A DNA stretch of 64,000 bases from NCBI GenBank assembly GCA_030063045.1, contig JAQSEB010000130.1:434001-498000 (forward strand), in the 5' to 3' direction. Under the pieces are notes generated by a model that did not search any database, had not been told where the DNA came from, and saw only the letters and a program-made list of their open reading frames with translations. Made by a program: the position numbers and the translations under genes. Origin of the DNA: Pratylenchus scribneri (taxonomy: Eukaryota > Nematoda > Chromadorea > Rhabditida > Pratylenchidae). This document shows positions 22,296-32,952 of the stretch, piece after piece (position 1 is the stretch's first letter; each line of letters opens with the position of its first letter).

Positions 22296-24101
22296 TTCTG
22301 GATTGTTCGCTCGAAAGCAATTTACAAATAAAAAAGAAAATCAGTTAAACCAACTGCGACTGGATTTGAGTTGAGTTAATGGAGCTGATTTAAATTTGTT
22401 GTTGAAGATGCACTTGGTTGCTGTTTAGAATTTAGTTTGCTTTGAGTTTTTTCTGAAAAATAATTTATTAATCATGAAAGGAAACAATGAATGTATTGAA
22501 TAAAATGAATGTTTAAATTGACTTCGTCCTCAAATGTTTGGGAGGATAAATAAAGCCGAGAATAATTTATCCTGGGTCAATCCCAGTTCCCACTCAACTC
22601 TTTGGGAAAATGACTCCGAGAAATTATTTATCCGAAGTGAATTAGCGAATCTTGACTACTCTTTAAATTATAAGATTTTCCGTTCTCATCGTGAGAACGA
22701 TTTTTATCCCTTCGGCGATTTTTATCAGAGATTAATTCAACTGAATCCTTAAGACGTTTAATGGATGAAGGCGTCTTAATGACCGGAAAATGATAAGTGA
22801 ATTGTGGGAAAGCTACTAACATTGTTTGTGGGAAAGTTAATTGAGCCCTCAAGCGATTAAAGTCGACTAAAGTCCAAAAGGAAGAATTCTAATGGCTAAT
22901 AATACGAAAATGGAGTGTTTCCTGCTGTTCCGTTTTAATCGGACATGGCCTTAATGGACAGCTTCTAATAAACAGATTGGAATTGTGGGAATTGAAATTT
23001 GAACTTTGTCTTTTTTCCTTTTTGGGCTAATTTTCTTTGTCTTTTTTTGGAAATTAAATTTTTGGGGAATTTACTATCCGAATTCAGATTATTTCATTTC
23101 ATAAAAATTAAGTTTGACAATTTAAGTTTTGATTTTCATAGATGTCTCATTTTCAATTTTTATCCCTTTTTGGCTGATTTATTTGGCAAAGTTTTAATAG
23201 AATTCGTACTGGATTGATTTCTCGAAAGAAATTATTTTTAATTTGAAAATTGCTTTTATTTTAATTAATTAAACTCTTTATTTTGGCCATAAAATGTTCC
23301 TTTATTACTTTTCTTTCTTTTTATCCAAATTGCTCCTTATTTGGGTCTATTGACTTTTCTTTTTTATTCTATTTTGACTATGAAATGATAATAATTTTTT
23401 ATTTTATTCTCTTAGCTTCTTTTTATTTTTTTTTTTTTTTTTGGCCATCAGTTTAAATTTTGGGGCTGATTTATTTATTAGAAATAATGGAATGAGAAAG
23501 ATCGGGATTGAATTCTCGAGAGAATTTATTTAAATTCGAAAAATACTTTCATTTGACCTAAATCAAAAATTGTTTTGGCCATCAAATGACAGAAAAATGT
23601 ACCTTTATTATCTATTTTCTTTCTCATTTGTTAGTTCCCTACTCTTTTTCAAATTTTATTTTGGCCAAGAAATTATCAAAAGGGGCTTTTATCAATTAAT
23701 TTCTCTTTCCATTTTTCATATATGGCACTAAAATTTTATTCTATTAAAATTTTTGTATTTATCTTTGACCATTCGAATTGAAAATTTGTGCCCTTCTCAA
23801 TTTATTTTTCGTTGCCCTTAGGGTACTAAAATTTTGTTTCATTTAATTAGACTCTTCTTTTTGTTTTGGCATCAGCTGAGCCAAAAGAATAGGAAAGATG
23901 TGCCCTATAATTTCAGTTTTTCTCTAATTTTTGCGCATTTGGGCATTCTATTTATTCGATCCGGATCGGGATTTATCTTCTCGAAAGAAGTGCTGCAGCA
24001 TTCATCTCTATCCCAATTTGTCCCTTGCTTGACATTCCCAGATAACTTACCTCTCATTCTGCTCCTCTCGATGTTCTTGGTTGTTCCGCCATTTGGCAGA
24101 A

Positions 24102-24117
24102 CCATTCGGTGCTACCA
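24102..24117 (-). promoter_or_regulatory. Primer-binding site of element 2
   Basis: On the minus strand TGGTAGCACCGAATGG starts at the last base of the 5' LTR. TGG followed by a probable tRNA 3'-end complement fits a primer site; the tRNA is not identified. Confidence 0.55.
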
Positions 24118-24521
24118 GTAAGTGTGAAGCCTGCTGAGCCAGAGGGGACAAGGAGGAATGATGAGGAATTGTGGAATAGGATTTGGGAAAGGTGGAATTG
24201 CTATAACCCGGGCGCCAAGGGCCATGCTAAGTCCCCAAATCCCCATTAAGTCAAGCGAATAAATATATTTATTTATCTGGATAAATCCGCTCGAGAGCGG
24301 AGACAAAGAGGACAATTCTTGGTGGTTGGAAATCGGGATAGAAGATGAACTGAATTGACTGGCATTGGGGGAGAACAATTCTCTGGGGGCAATGGGAGGA
24401 GCAATAGCCATTAGATGTGAAGAGGTGGGATTAAGATGTGAATGAAAGATAATAATGATAAATGGAAATCATGTGAGTGTGGGCCAAATAATGAATTATC
24501 CAAATGCGCGAGCCCCTTACA
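24117..24521 (-). repeat. 5' LTR of element 2
   Basis: 405 bp, 5' in the sense of the element. It appears identical to 18364-18768 (constant offset 5753). The hairpin copy is at 24286-24301. Confidence 0.88.
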
Positions 24522-25154
24522 ATCCGGCTAAATCCCGCGCACTTTCCGGGCCTCTATTATACTTCACCGACTTTCTAGTGGCCTTCCCAGCCATTTCCAA
24601 TCCATTTCTGGGCTTAATCCCCCTATATCCACCTTAATCCCCTTATATCACATTAATCCCCCTATATCACATTAATCCCCCTATATCACATTAATCCCCC
24701 TATATCCGGCATAATCCCGAGCACCTCCTTTTCCGCGCACCCCAGGAATGTCCCAAAATCGTTTTATATTATTTACAACGTGAAAAACAAATTCCCCCGA
24801 TTTGGTGCAAAATTCAGCCCCTTTTGATGTAAAGGAAAATTTGATGCAAAATTCAGCCCCTTTTGATGTAGAGGAAAATTTGATGTAAAATTCAGCCCCT
24901 TTTGAGGGACAATTAAGCTTTTCCGCATCATAAAAATGCCGGTCAATAAAAATTTAAAATTAATAAGAGAAAAAATAACCCAATTTTTTGCCAAAATGAT
25001 TCGATAAAAAAATGAGAGATGAGACTGACGTTTGCATTTGAGGTTTAAAGAGAAGTTTATTTAAGAGAAATAATGATCGATTAAATCAATGGAATGGAAT
25101 TGGCCAGAAAAATTCCAACTCAACATTTAATAAATTAAGATTAAAGCAATAAAA

Positions 25155-26368
25155 ATGAACCAAATTAATTCGTTAATTTTCTTGGCAATTTCATTGACTA
25201 TTTTCGTCAATGTTTTTGGGCAGGATGCCGGGAGTGATTCAGTCAAACCGAAAGGGCCAAAAGTGACGGACAAAGTTTAATCATTGAAATAAAATTATAA
25301 TAAATTATTAAATTCATTCAAAGGTCTATTTTGACATCAAAATTGGCGACGAACAAATCGGCCGAATTGAAATTGGCCTATTCGGCAAGACTGTCCCAAA
25401 AACCGTCGAAAACTTTGTTGAATTGGCTAAACGACCCAAAGGGGTTTGTTTAATAAAAATTTCATCATGCCAAAGCTGTGAAAAATTCGATAAATGATTA
25501 ATAATTTGCCCCGTGGCGTTTAATTTTATCGCAGATCTTACGGGTTAATTCAATTTAATAACACTAAACGGAGGAATCCAATAAGTATACAAATATTCTG
25601 AATTAATAAATTTAAAAAAAAGTTCAATAAAAAATTTCCAAATGGATGGATTTTTTGGATTTTCCCAGCTTTGGAAATTATGAACCACTCAAAAATAAAA
25701 AAAATTAATAATTTTAGGAAGGATACACGGGCAGCATTTTCCATCGAGTGATTAAAGACTTTATGATTCAAGGCGGTGATTTTACGCGTGGTGATGGAAC
25801 CGGTGGAAAGTCGATATTTGGCGAAAAATTCCCGGATGAGAATTTCAAATTGAAACATTATGGAGCTGGATGGGTTAGTTATTAAAAGTTGGAAATTATT
25901 TTAAATTTTGTCAAACATTTATGTTATGGCAACAATGCCAACTGAGATAGGTCCAATTTTTTTTACCAAAATGGACTAATATTCAATTAAATAATGTTAA
26001 ATTCGTATTTAACATCCAAAATTATCGCAGAAAGGCAATCAAAAAATTCTCAATTTCAGTTGAGCATGGCAAACTCGGGCAAAGACACCAATGGCAGTCA
26101 ATTCTTCATCACATGCAAAAAAACTTCTTGGCTTGATGGAAGGTTTGATTAATTCATACAAATATATTTAAAAATCATTTTTGACCATTTTAGACATGTG
26201 GTATTCGGTAAAGTGTTGAATGGAATGAATGTGGTTCGACGAATTGAGGCCACAACAACGACCGGAGGCGATCGACCAGAACAAGATGTGGTCATTGCGG
26301 AGTCGGGCCATGAACCGGTGGAGGAACCGTTCCCCGTGGACAAAGAAGATTCCAAGGATGAATTGTGA
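25155..26368 (+). CDS. ER cyclophilin B-type peptidyl-prolyl isomerase
   Basis: Five exons (25155-25274, 25324-25443, 25718-25873, 26060-26142, 26194-26368) give 217 aa. The protein catalyses cis-trans isomerisation of peptidyl-proline bonds to help folding of secretory proteins. It begins with a signal peptide (hydrophobic stretch [18 protein letters not shown]) and ends in the ER-retention signal KDEL. The catalytic domain has the cyclophilin motifs [45 protein letters not shown] and the tryptophan that contacts cyclosporin (TSWLDGRHVVFG). The His between QGGDF-type and GSQFF motifs normally seen (KH) appears as LKHYGAGW. Length is usual for PPIB orthologues (C. elegans CYN-5/6). All introns are short and GT-AG. 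Confidence 0.93.
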
Positions 26369-26976
26369 AAATGAAGTGAAGAAAATGGAAGCCATCATCG
26401 AGACTATTTATGAATGATTGATTTTTTTGAATTTTTAGGATCACATTTGGGTATTCTTTCACCATATTTTTTTTTGATATTTTTCAATTAAACTGTTAAT
26501 TCCAAATCCATTTGCCTCAAAATGGCCAATTATTGTTGCGCAATTTTTTATTTAATTCAATTTTATTTTATTCATTAAAGATTTTTAACGATTCATTTTT
26601 TAAAAAATTTTATGAATTTAAAAAATGCTATTATAATTCCTCAGTTCCCACTGATTCCTCTAAAAAATAAAAGAAATCGAAGCCGAACAAAAATTTTTTC
26701 ACTCACGTTGGTGTCCGATATAAAAAAGGAGCATTAATTCAATATTTGAATTATAATATTTGCTCATACTGTAACGAGAGAGTGCGTTAATTAAAGAAAT
26801 TTAGAGAGTTAGAATTTTTTTAAGCTTCGCTAGGCTTGGCATGGCACTTGGCTTGATCTTGATAATTGGATATTCTTAAGTTTTTACTTGACTTTCCTAA
26901 GGTTCATTTTATGATCAAAGCAAATCCAAATTTTAATAATTTTATTCAATTAAAGAAGAAATAATTTGGCCCAATA
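26369..26976. other. Intergenic spacer
   Basis: AT-rich, 608 bp. An ATTAAA near 26575 could serve as the poly(A) signal of the cyclophilin gene. The rest should hold the promoter of MRPS35; no clear element was seen. Confidence 0.4.
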
Positions 26977-28853
26977 ATGGCCAATCAAATAGCAAAATTC
27001 AACGAACTCTATGTGGGTCCAAAGGGTCGACGACTGCTCATTCAAAAAACAATGGATTATATGTATAAGCGCAATTTAGAGAAGGAAAAGCCTCCACGTC
27101 AACTTAGGGCATTGCTTTCGGTAAATTCTATTTGAGGATTAAAACAAAAATTTTTTAAGGAACGTCAACCGCGTCGATTGGAACAAAAAACGGATCAGGA
27201 CTGGACCAGTGTTTGGCCGGCAGCGCAAAGTTATCGACACTCAGTTGTGCCGCTGCCAATTCGGATGGGTTTTGCGAAGGATTGGCTCAAGAAGAGGCAG
27301 CCTCAAAGTTATGGCAATTTGGAACTGCTTAAAGTGCCCAATTTTCTGCATCTCACACCAAAGCACACTCAGCCACATTGTGATGCGATCAAAAGTAATT
27401 ATTAATAAATATTTTAAAATAAAATAATCCACTATTCCATTCCATCACAGAATTCTGCACCAAATTTCCGGATGAATTGAAGCAAAAGAATTTGGAAAAA
27501 TCCGCCGCTGCCGGCATTCAACCTTTACATCATTATTTCCCAATTGAATTTGTCTACACGGATATTGTCCATCAAGGGACGAACATTCGGGATGAACGGG
27601 CCCGGGCAGTGACAATGCGAGTCAAGCTGAATTCACTCGATTTGGACACACATGCCCACAATAAATTCCTTCAATTGGTCGAGGAACGCTACAATCCGGA
27701 GGATGATTTTGTGACTATTCAATCCGCAAGGTTTCTTTCTTTACACTCAAAAAATTTATTTCATTGGCATAACCTTTCCTTTCCGCTTTAATGGTTTAAA
27801 GCAATTTTAAGTTGCCAAAAATTCTATCAAAAATGACCAACTTTCAGTGGCGTAGCCAGAAATTTGATTTCGGTTGGGGGAATTCCAACAAAAAATTTTA
27901 TTTCGGATGGCGGAATTCTAAAAATTCTGTTTTTAGGAATGTATTTTTGAAAAAATTATAAATTTTAAGGAAAAACACACAAAAAAAAGAAAATTTTTCA
28001 CAATTTTTGACCAAAATTCCATTTAGATAAACATAAAAACGATTATGCGAGCGCCCATAGGCGCGAGCGCAAAATTTTTTGCCCTTTTTTCAAGAAAAAA
28101 ATCCATTTTTTTCCTCCTCCATTTCGGTAGGGGGAATTCCCCCCGTTCCCCCCCCCCTGGCTACGCCACTGCCACCTTTGATTAACAATATTCAAAATTT
28201 GAATGATATTTTTAATTTTTAAGAATTAAGGAATAAGGACAAATTTGCCGAGGATCGATTACTTTGGTTACTTCTTAATGACTAATAATGGATCCCTATA
28301 AATAAATCTTACTAAAACAATAAAACACATAAGTATGTGTCCGTTTGCTGTTTTGATTTAAATCCTGTCAATCTATAAGATCAATAAAAGCATCTTGACG
28401 AACTATATCGAATAGGAATAGTACAAGGTCTAAGATTAAGCATTAAATGTTTATTTAACTTTCTGCGAAAGAATTCCTTCGACAAATGGACCCAATAATT
28501 AACATTTTAATTATTCAAAAATATAACCTATAAAAAATCAACCATAATCAAATTCCAGATGTCCAACTCGCAAACAAAACCGTGACTTTTGCATGTATGT
28601 GCTCACCGCACTTTACCATGAATCGAAGAAGATTGCACCATGGGAGGCAAACTATGTCCAAGAATTGTTGACATTGAAAGAGGCCGAAAGACGAAAATAT
28701 GCACACAGTGATTTGGAATCGATCGGAGAAGAAAGTGACGAACGATTGGAGGATGAAGAAGAGGAGAAACGCCCAACGAGGAGAATAGGAAAATGGGAGA
28801 GGAAATATATAACGAAAAAAGAGAGGAACAAAGTTGCGCATGAAAAATATTAA
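26977..28853 (+). CDS. mrps35: Mitochondrial ribosomal protein S35
   Basis: Four exons (26977-27120, 27160-27394, 27451-27730, 28559-28853) give 317 aa. It is a structural protein of the small (28S) mitoribosomal subunit. The segments SVVPLPIRMGF, LELLKVPNFLHLTP, FPIEFVYTD, RARAVTMRVKLNSLDLD and VLTALYHES follow the order and spacing of animal MRPS35. The C-terminus is rich in Glu and Arg/Lys. Intron 3 (828 bp) is much longer than the others because it carries a hAT-type MITE at 27845-28171. The mitochondrial presequence is not obvious at the N-terminus (MANQIAKFNELYVG), so the exact start is a little less sure. Confidence 0.92.
27845..28171. mobile_element. hAT-type MITE, CAGTGGCGTAGCCAG ends
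   Basis: 327 bp in intron 3 of MRPS35. The terminal inverted repeat CAGTGGCGTAGCCAG at both ends is of a type widespread among hAT MITEs of animals. The flanking octamers CCAACTTT (27837-27844) and CCACCTTT (28172-28179) match at 7 of 8 bases, as for an aged target duplication. The right part has C-rich tracts. Confidence 0.88.
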
Positions 28854-29844
28854 TAGGATCATTTTGCTCACACATTTTTAATTTTCGATAAATTTGTTCA
28901 CCATAATTTTGCAAATCATTCACAATACACGTCGAATATTGACGAAGTGTGCATTTATTTTTATCAATTTATTTTATTTTTTGCATCCAATATTATCAAA
29001 TAATTCATTGCAAAAAATGCGGAATAAATCCAAAACAAAAGCGCAAACTAGCTCAGGCTGAATTTAATGGTTTCTTTGAATTTAATTCATCCTAGTTAAA
29101 AATTTATGAAAAAAGGATTAAAAAACAAATTCATTTTGTTTTCCGTTTTACACAATGTTTTTTTTTCCTAAACTTGGGACTAAAACAACCAAGGGTATTT
29201 TTATCTTCCATGATCTTTGCCCTTTCCCATTTTTATACTTCGCTCACCATCACCATAGATAGGCCAAAGTATTTTTTTGAAGGACGACATCCCGCCGATT
29301 TATTTTTTGTTTTGATGCGGATGAATTTTTCCTCTCCTCCCCCATTTATTACATTTTTCAATAAGAGCTGTGAGAATATTTTCTATCTATAGTCATTTTA
29401 ACATAAAAAACCTTATTTTATTGCGCCCCGACCTATTTTTTTGCTGCGAATAAAAAACCCCAATTCTTTTTCTAAATCCTTTGCGCTTCCCATATCAAAT
29501 TTACTAAGTTTAACCATTACACTATTAAAATCAATTAAACAAATCATGTTTTTGCTAGTTTAACCTTATAAAATGACCTTCTAAAATTGGTTTTGAGAGT
29601 TTTCGACATCCTTAAATCTAAACCATTATTGATTTTTTGGTCTAATCCCTGTCCCTGTAATAATGGTCGAAAACCGAGTTTGATAAATTGTCTTAAATTC
29701 GCTATTCTATACTTTAATGATTGATTCAAGCACTCCTCTTTTTAATTTATTCATTAAGCTTAAATAAGAAATAACAAAGTTTTATATTTTAGCGAAAGAT
29801 AAATCAAAACTAATTAAATAGTCTGAACAATAAGAACAACAACA
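28854..29844. other. Intergenic spacer
   Basis: AT-rich and about 1 kb, with an AATAAA at 29023-29028 as likely poly(A) signal of MRPS35. No exon with splice support was found. The last 50 bases before the next ATG contain AAC repeats in the 5' leader. Confidence 0.45.
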
Positions 29845-32069
29845 ATGAACAATCGATTCAACCAACAGCGTGAACGTGGGCCTCCTCCGCATTTGGATGT
29901 GCGAAGTCAAAATTTGGTGAGATTTTAAAATTTAGAATTGCCGAAAAATTAATTTGAAATATTTTCAGGTTTACTTGACGGGCGTCCCAACTGCGATTGG
30001 CGGCAAAGAACTGAAAAACCGCTTGGCCAACCAATTCGGACGGGTTAGTTTTGATAAAACGAATTTAAATTCAAAAAATCCTCAAATCCAGATCAAATTT
30101 GTGGAGACTTTTGAGGCATGGCTTCGCCGCCTCACCGGCAACATTGTCATCGACTTTACAACCTATGACGACTCGGAGGCTTTCATGGTTTAACTTTGAG
30201 TTTTTAAACCTTTTCAAATCAAATTTTATTTCAGACGGCGGTCATCAATGGGCGAATCCAATTTCTGGACGGCGCCGGAGTTCAGCATATCGGAATTGTG
30301 AGTTAAAAGAAGAGGTTTCAAATTATCAAATTGGGGAAAGAATATATGCTCTAGTAGAAATTTAATGATTTTTGAAATATTTGATCTTTACGACCATACA
30401 AAAACCTAGATCAATCAAAATCGAAAGTATTAAACCGTCTAAAGTGTATTTGCTTTTTGACTTTAATTTAAATTTTAAACCCAAACAATAAAATCTATAG
30501 GCCAATCGACGCAGTTTCTTGACGAGTTCTATCAAATAATATAAGATTTATTTATAGGTTTCTGGTTTCATAAGATTAAGCATTAAAAATTATTATTTTC
30601 AACAAAAAAAAATGCGATCTTTTGACCAAAAAATCCACAACCTTATTTATTTTAGTTTACTTTAAAAATATCCAATTCCAATTTATCAATTTTAAAAAAT
30701 CCAAATAATCAAAATTTCTTTAATTTATTCCCATCCAAATATCCTTCAGGTCGGAGCCCGCCATTTCTTCGAATTAATCCACCGCAATACTGATATCGAT
30801 CTCTTCTACTGCGATGGCAAACCAAATGCCGATTGGGTTCGCAACCGCCGTCCACGTGCATCCGGAGGCAAACCTTACGACCGTCCAGCTCCGCGTCCGC
30901 GTGCCAATCCACCGGGCACCGGCTCGAACATGGTCCCCTTGGCTGCTGCTGGCTCTGGTCCCAATCGCCAAATTCCTCCACCGCGCAACATGAATCAAAT
31001 CAGGTATGAAATGTGGTTAGATTCCCATTCCTTTTTGATAAAATTTCCATTTCTTTTTGCTAAAATTATGTATTTTGAGGTCTTTTAAACTATGATACCA
31101 CTCCGAGTGGTTTAAAAACCGGTTTAAAATTTTAAAACCTATAATCGATTTTTGAACCATTCTTTCTAATAAGTTTTGACTTACTGATGATCTAAAAATC
31201 TAAAATTTAAACAGAGAAAATTCCCTGACCTCAAAAAACCCTCAATACACTGATTTTAGGCAAAATTCAAAAGAAAAAGGATATTGAACAACACTAATTA
31301 GTCAAATTTCCTCAAATTCAGCGGAGTCAAAAGTGGCGGTGGTGGCGGTCCTTCCAACAATGCTCAACCCATTCGTGCCGGTGTTGCCCGTCGTGACCGC
31401 AACAGCCCAAGTGATGAGGACGATGAAATGGTTGGGCCATTCCCGACAAGCAGCTCAGTCTCTGCTTCTCTTCGCCGTGTGAGTTATTTTAATTAATTGA
31501 TTAAAATTTATTTATAATTTGGCAAAAACTCGCGTATCTTTTCTTTTTCTAGTTTTTGCTTATTTTCTAACAATTTATCTGCTGCTTGCTTTTTAAAAAT
31601 ACCCAAAATACCCCAAAATTGTCTTTTTTATTTTAATAGAATTAAGAAAAAATCGAAAATTCAATTAAGCATTTAGTAAAATGTAATTTATATTATATCA
31701 CCCTTTCATCTTCCACCATTGAGCGCGATTAAATGGCTTAAACTTAGGCTAATTTTTCTCTTTTGACTATTAGAATATATTAAAATTACACAATGTGTCC
31801 CCAGTTAGTTCACATTCTCTGTTCAACTTAACTTAAGCATTTAGCAATTATTTCTCAATTCTTAAAAACACAATTCAATAACAATAATCATAAAATTTAT
31901 TTTGGGTACTTTCCATACGATATTCATTTGTCCACCTATAGTTAAAGAGAATGGTACAAAAATTAAAAATAAAATGATGGTTTTTTAATAATTAAAAAAC
32001 ATCCAATTTCTAATTCCTATTCCCTCCCTTCTCTAGGACCCGTTCCAAAAGCGCCCAGATGGATGGTAG
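29845..32069 (+). CDS. RRM-like RNA-binding protein, Arg/Gly/Pro-rich
   Basis: Seven exons (29845-29916, 29969-30043, 30092-30187, 30235-30297, 30750-31003, 31322-31478, 32037-32069) give 249 aa. Residues about 24-110 fit an RNA-recognition motif: VYLTGVP as RNP2-like strand, GKELKNRLANQFGR as helix 1, NIVIDFTTYDDSEAF at the RNP1 position, and a final strand at VQHIGIVGARHF. The C-terminal half is rich in Arg, Pro, Gly and Asn with RGG-like pieces (SGGGGGPSNN, RPRASGGKPYDRP), typical of nuclear RNA-binding proteins that are arginine-methylated. It ends RPDGW. Exon 6 ends in phase 0, so it could also splice to 32953 of the next gene model, which would make one longer RNA-binding/RS protein. 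AATAAA at 32385 supports a separate 3' end. Confidence 0.7.
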
Positions 32070-32952
32070 AGAAATTGGAATCGAAACAAATGAGAACAGA
32101 ATTTTTGGAACAATCAATGGATAATGGAATTTTTTAATTTGGATGAATAATTTTTTGGAATATCCCCAAACACCGCACATCAATCACCCAATTCCCCAAC
32201 CAACACACATTACCAACCAATTGTTTTTGAATATTTATTTTTATTTAAAATTGCAACCTTAGCCTGCATCCTATTCCATCATTTGCTTTGGTTTTACACA
32301 ATCCAATTTATTCATTAGCCAACTTATTATTTTTACGGAAAATCACCTCCTCTCCGCCATTATTTTATTTTCAATTTCAACTTGAATAAAATATCAACCC
32401 ATCAATTGAACAAATTACTGCCTAAACCTTAAATATAGAAAAGGAAATAGTCACGAAAATAAGATATTATTATAAAAATTAGACTCGAAATTCCACATTT
32501 AAAAACGGTTAAATTCCCCTTCCGCTTCAGCAATTTCCTTCATTAATCCTTTGCAAAATTTTAATTCAAATTTTAATGTGTAAAAATTGCAAAAAATAGC
32601 AAAATAATTCATAACGATGCCGTTTTAATAATTCATCAAGGAATGAACAAATTTTGATGATTTTATTTTATTATCAAAATAAATAGCAGACTTTTAGCTA
32701 TTTAATAAAATAATATTAATTGTATTTAAATTGGTTCAGAATTAATGAAGTTGTGTGCCATCATTTCAATGACCTTTTATATGAATTAAATCTAAATAAA
32801 ATTAATATTATTTTATTAGCCAATAGTTTTTTATTTAATTTGATACAAAATTAATCTGGAAATTGGTTTATTCCTTGATGAATTATATTATAAAATATAA
32901 ACGGCGCAAATTGAGAATTATTATTCATAGAATAATAAATCTACATTTTCAG
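32070..32952. other. Spacer between the RRM-like and RS/acidic genes
   Basis: AT-rich with AATAAA at 32385-32390. No convincing upstream coding exon for the next gene was found. Confidence 0.4.

Larger units (their letters stand above)
18533..24301 (-). repeat. Dispersed hairpins with a conserved CTTTCGAG apex
   Basis: On the minus (sense) strand these read stem-CT-TTCG-AG-stem, with different stems that each pair with themselves. Positions: 18533-18548 (CCGCT/AGCGG), 18872-18885 and 18957-18970 (TCGCT/AGCGA, loop CAAA on plus), 20724-20737 and 21053-21066 (ATACT/AGTAT), 20946-20963 (AATATT), 21262-21275 (TTCCT/AGGAA), 22309-22318 (GCT/AGC), 23217-23232 (ATTTCT/AGAAAT), 23511-23526 (AATTCT/AGAATT), 23977-23990 (CTTCT/AGAAG) and the LTR copy 24286-24301. 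Many are preceded on the plus strand by (CG)GGATTGA. Stems vary while pairing and loop are kept, which looks like covariation. Role unknown. Confidence 0.7.
18364..24521 (-). mobile_element. Gag-only LTR retrotransposon 2 with hairpin array
   Basis: A 6158-bp element inserted in foldback element B. Its 405-bp LTRs (18364-18768 and 24117-24521) appear identical and the 4-bp target duplication is ATCC (18360-18363 and 24522-24525). On the minus strand the order is 5' LTR, primer-binding site, about 1.8 kb of leader, gag (22295-21291), about 2.5 kb of non-coding sequence, polypurine tract, 3' LTR. No pol domain is visible in any frame. The non-coding parts carry small hairpins with a conserved apex. 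Identical LTRs and an intact gag suggest recent activity with enzymes supplied in trans. A degraded pol below my detection cannot be excluded. Confidence 0.88.
17289..24925. mobile_element. Foldback element B, split by LTR element 2
   Basis: The outer parts, 17289-18363 and 24522-24925, form one inverted-repeat element of about 1.5 kb once the inserted LTR element is removed. The ends share CG...GCTTAATTGTCCCTCAAAA and about 150 bp of tandem GGGGCTGAATTTTGCATC units in inverted orientation. Inside these are minisatellite units built on CCCTATATCC / CCGGCTAAATCCCGCGC, G-rich on the left and C-rich on the right of a centre near 17940. CATCATAAAAA occurs as an 11-bp direct repeat at 17278-17288 and 24926-24936, consistent with a Mutator-like target duplication (9-11 bp). 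No transposase. The core near 17955-18050 resembles that of foldback element A. Confidence 0.7.

Noticed and set aside
21416..22374. Plus-strand open frames over the gag region
   Set aside because: Shadows of the minus-strand Gag, which has a full zinc knuckle.
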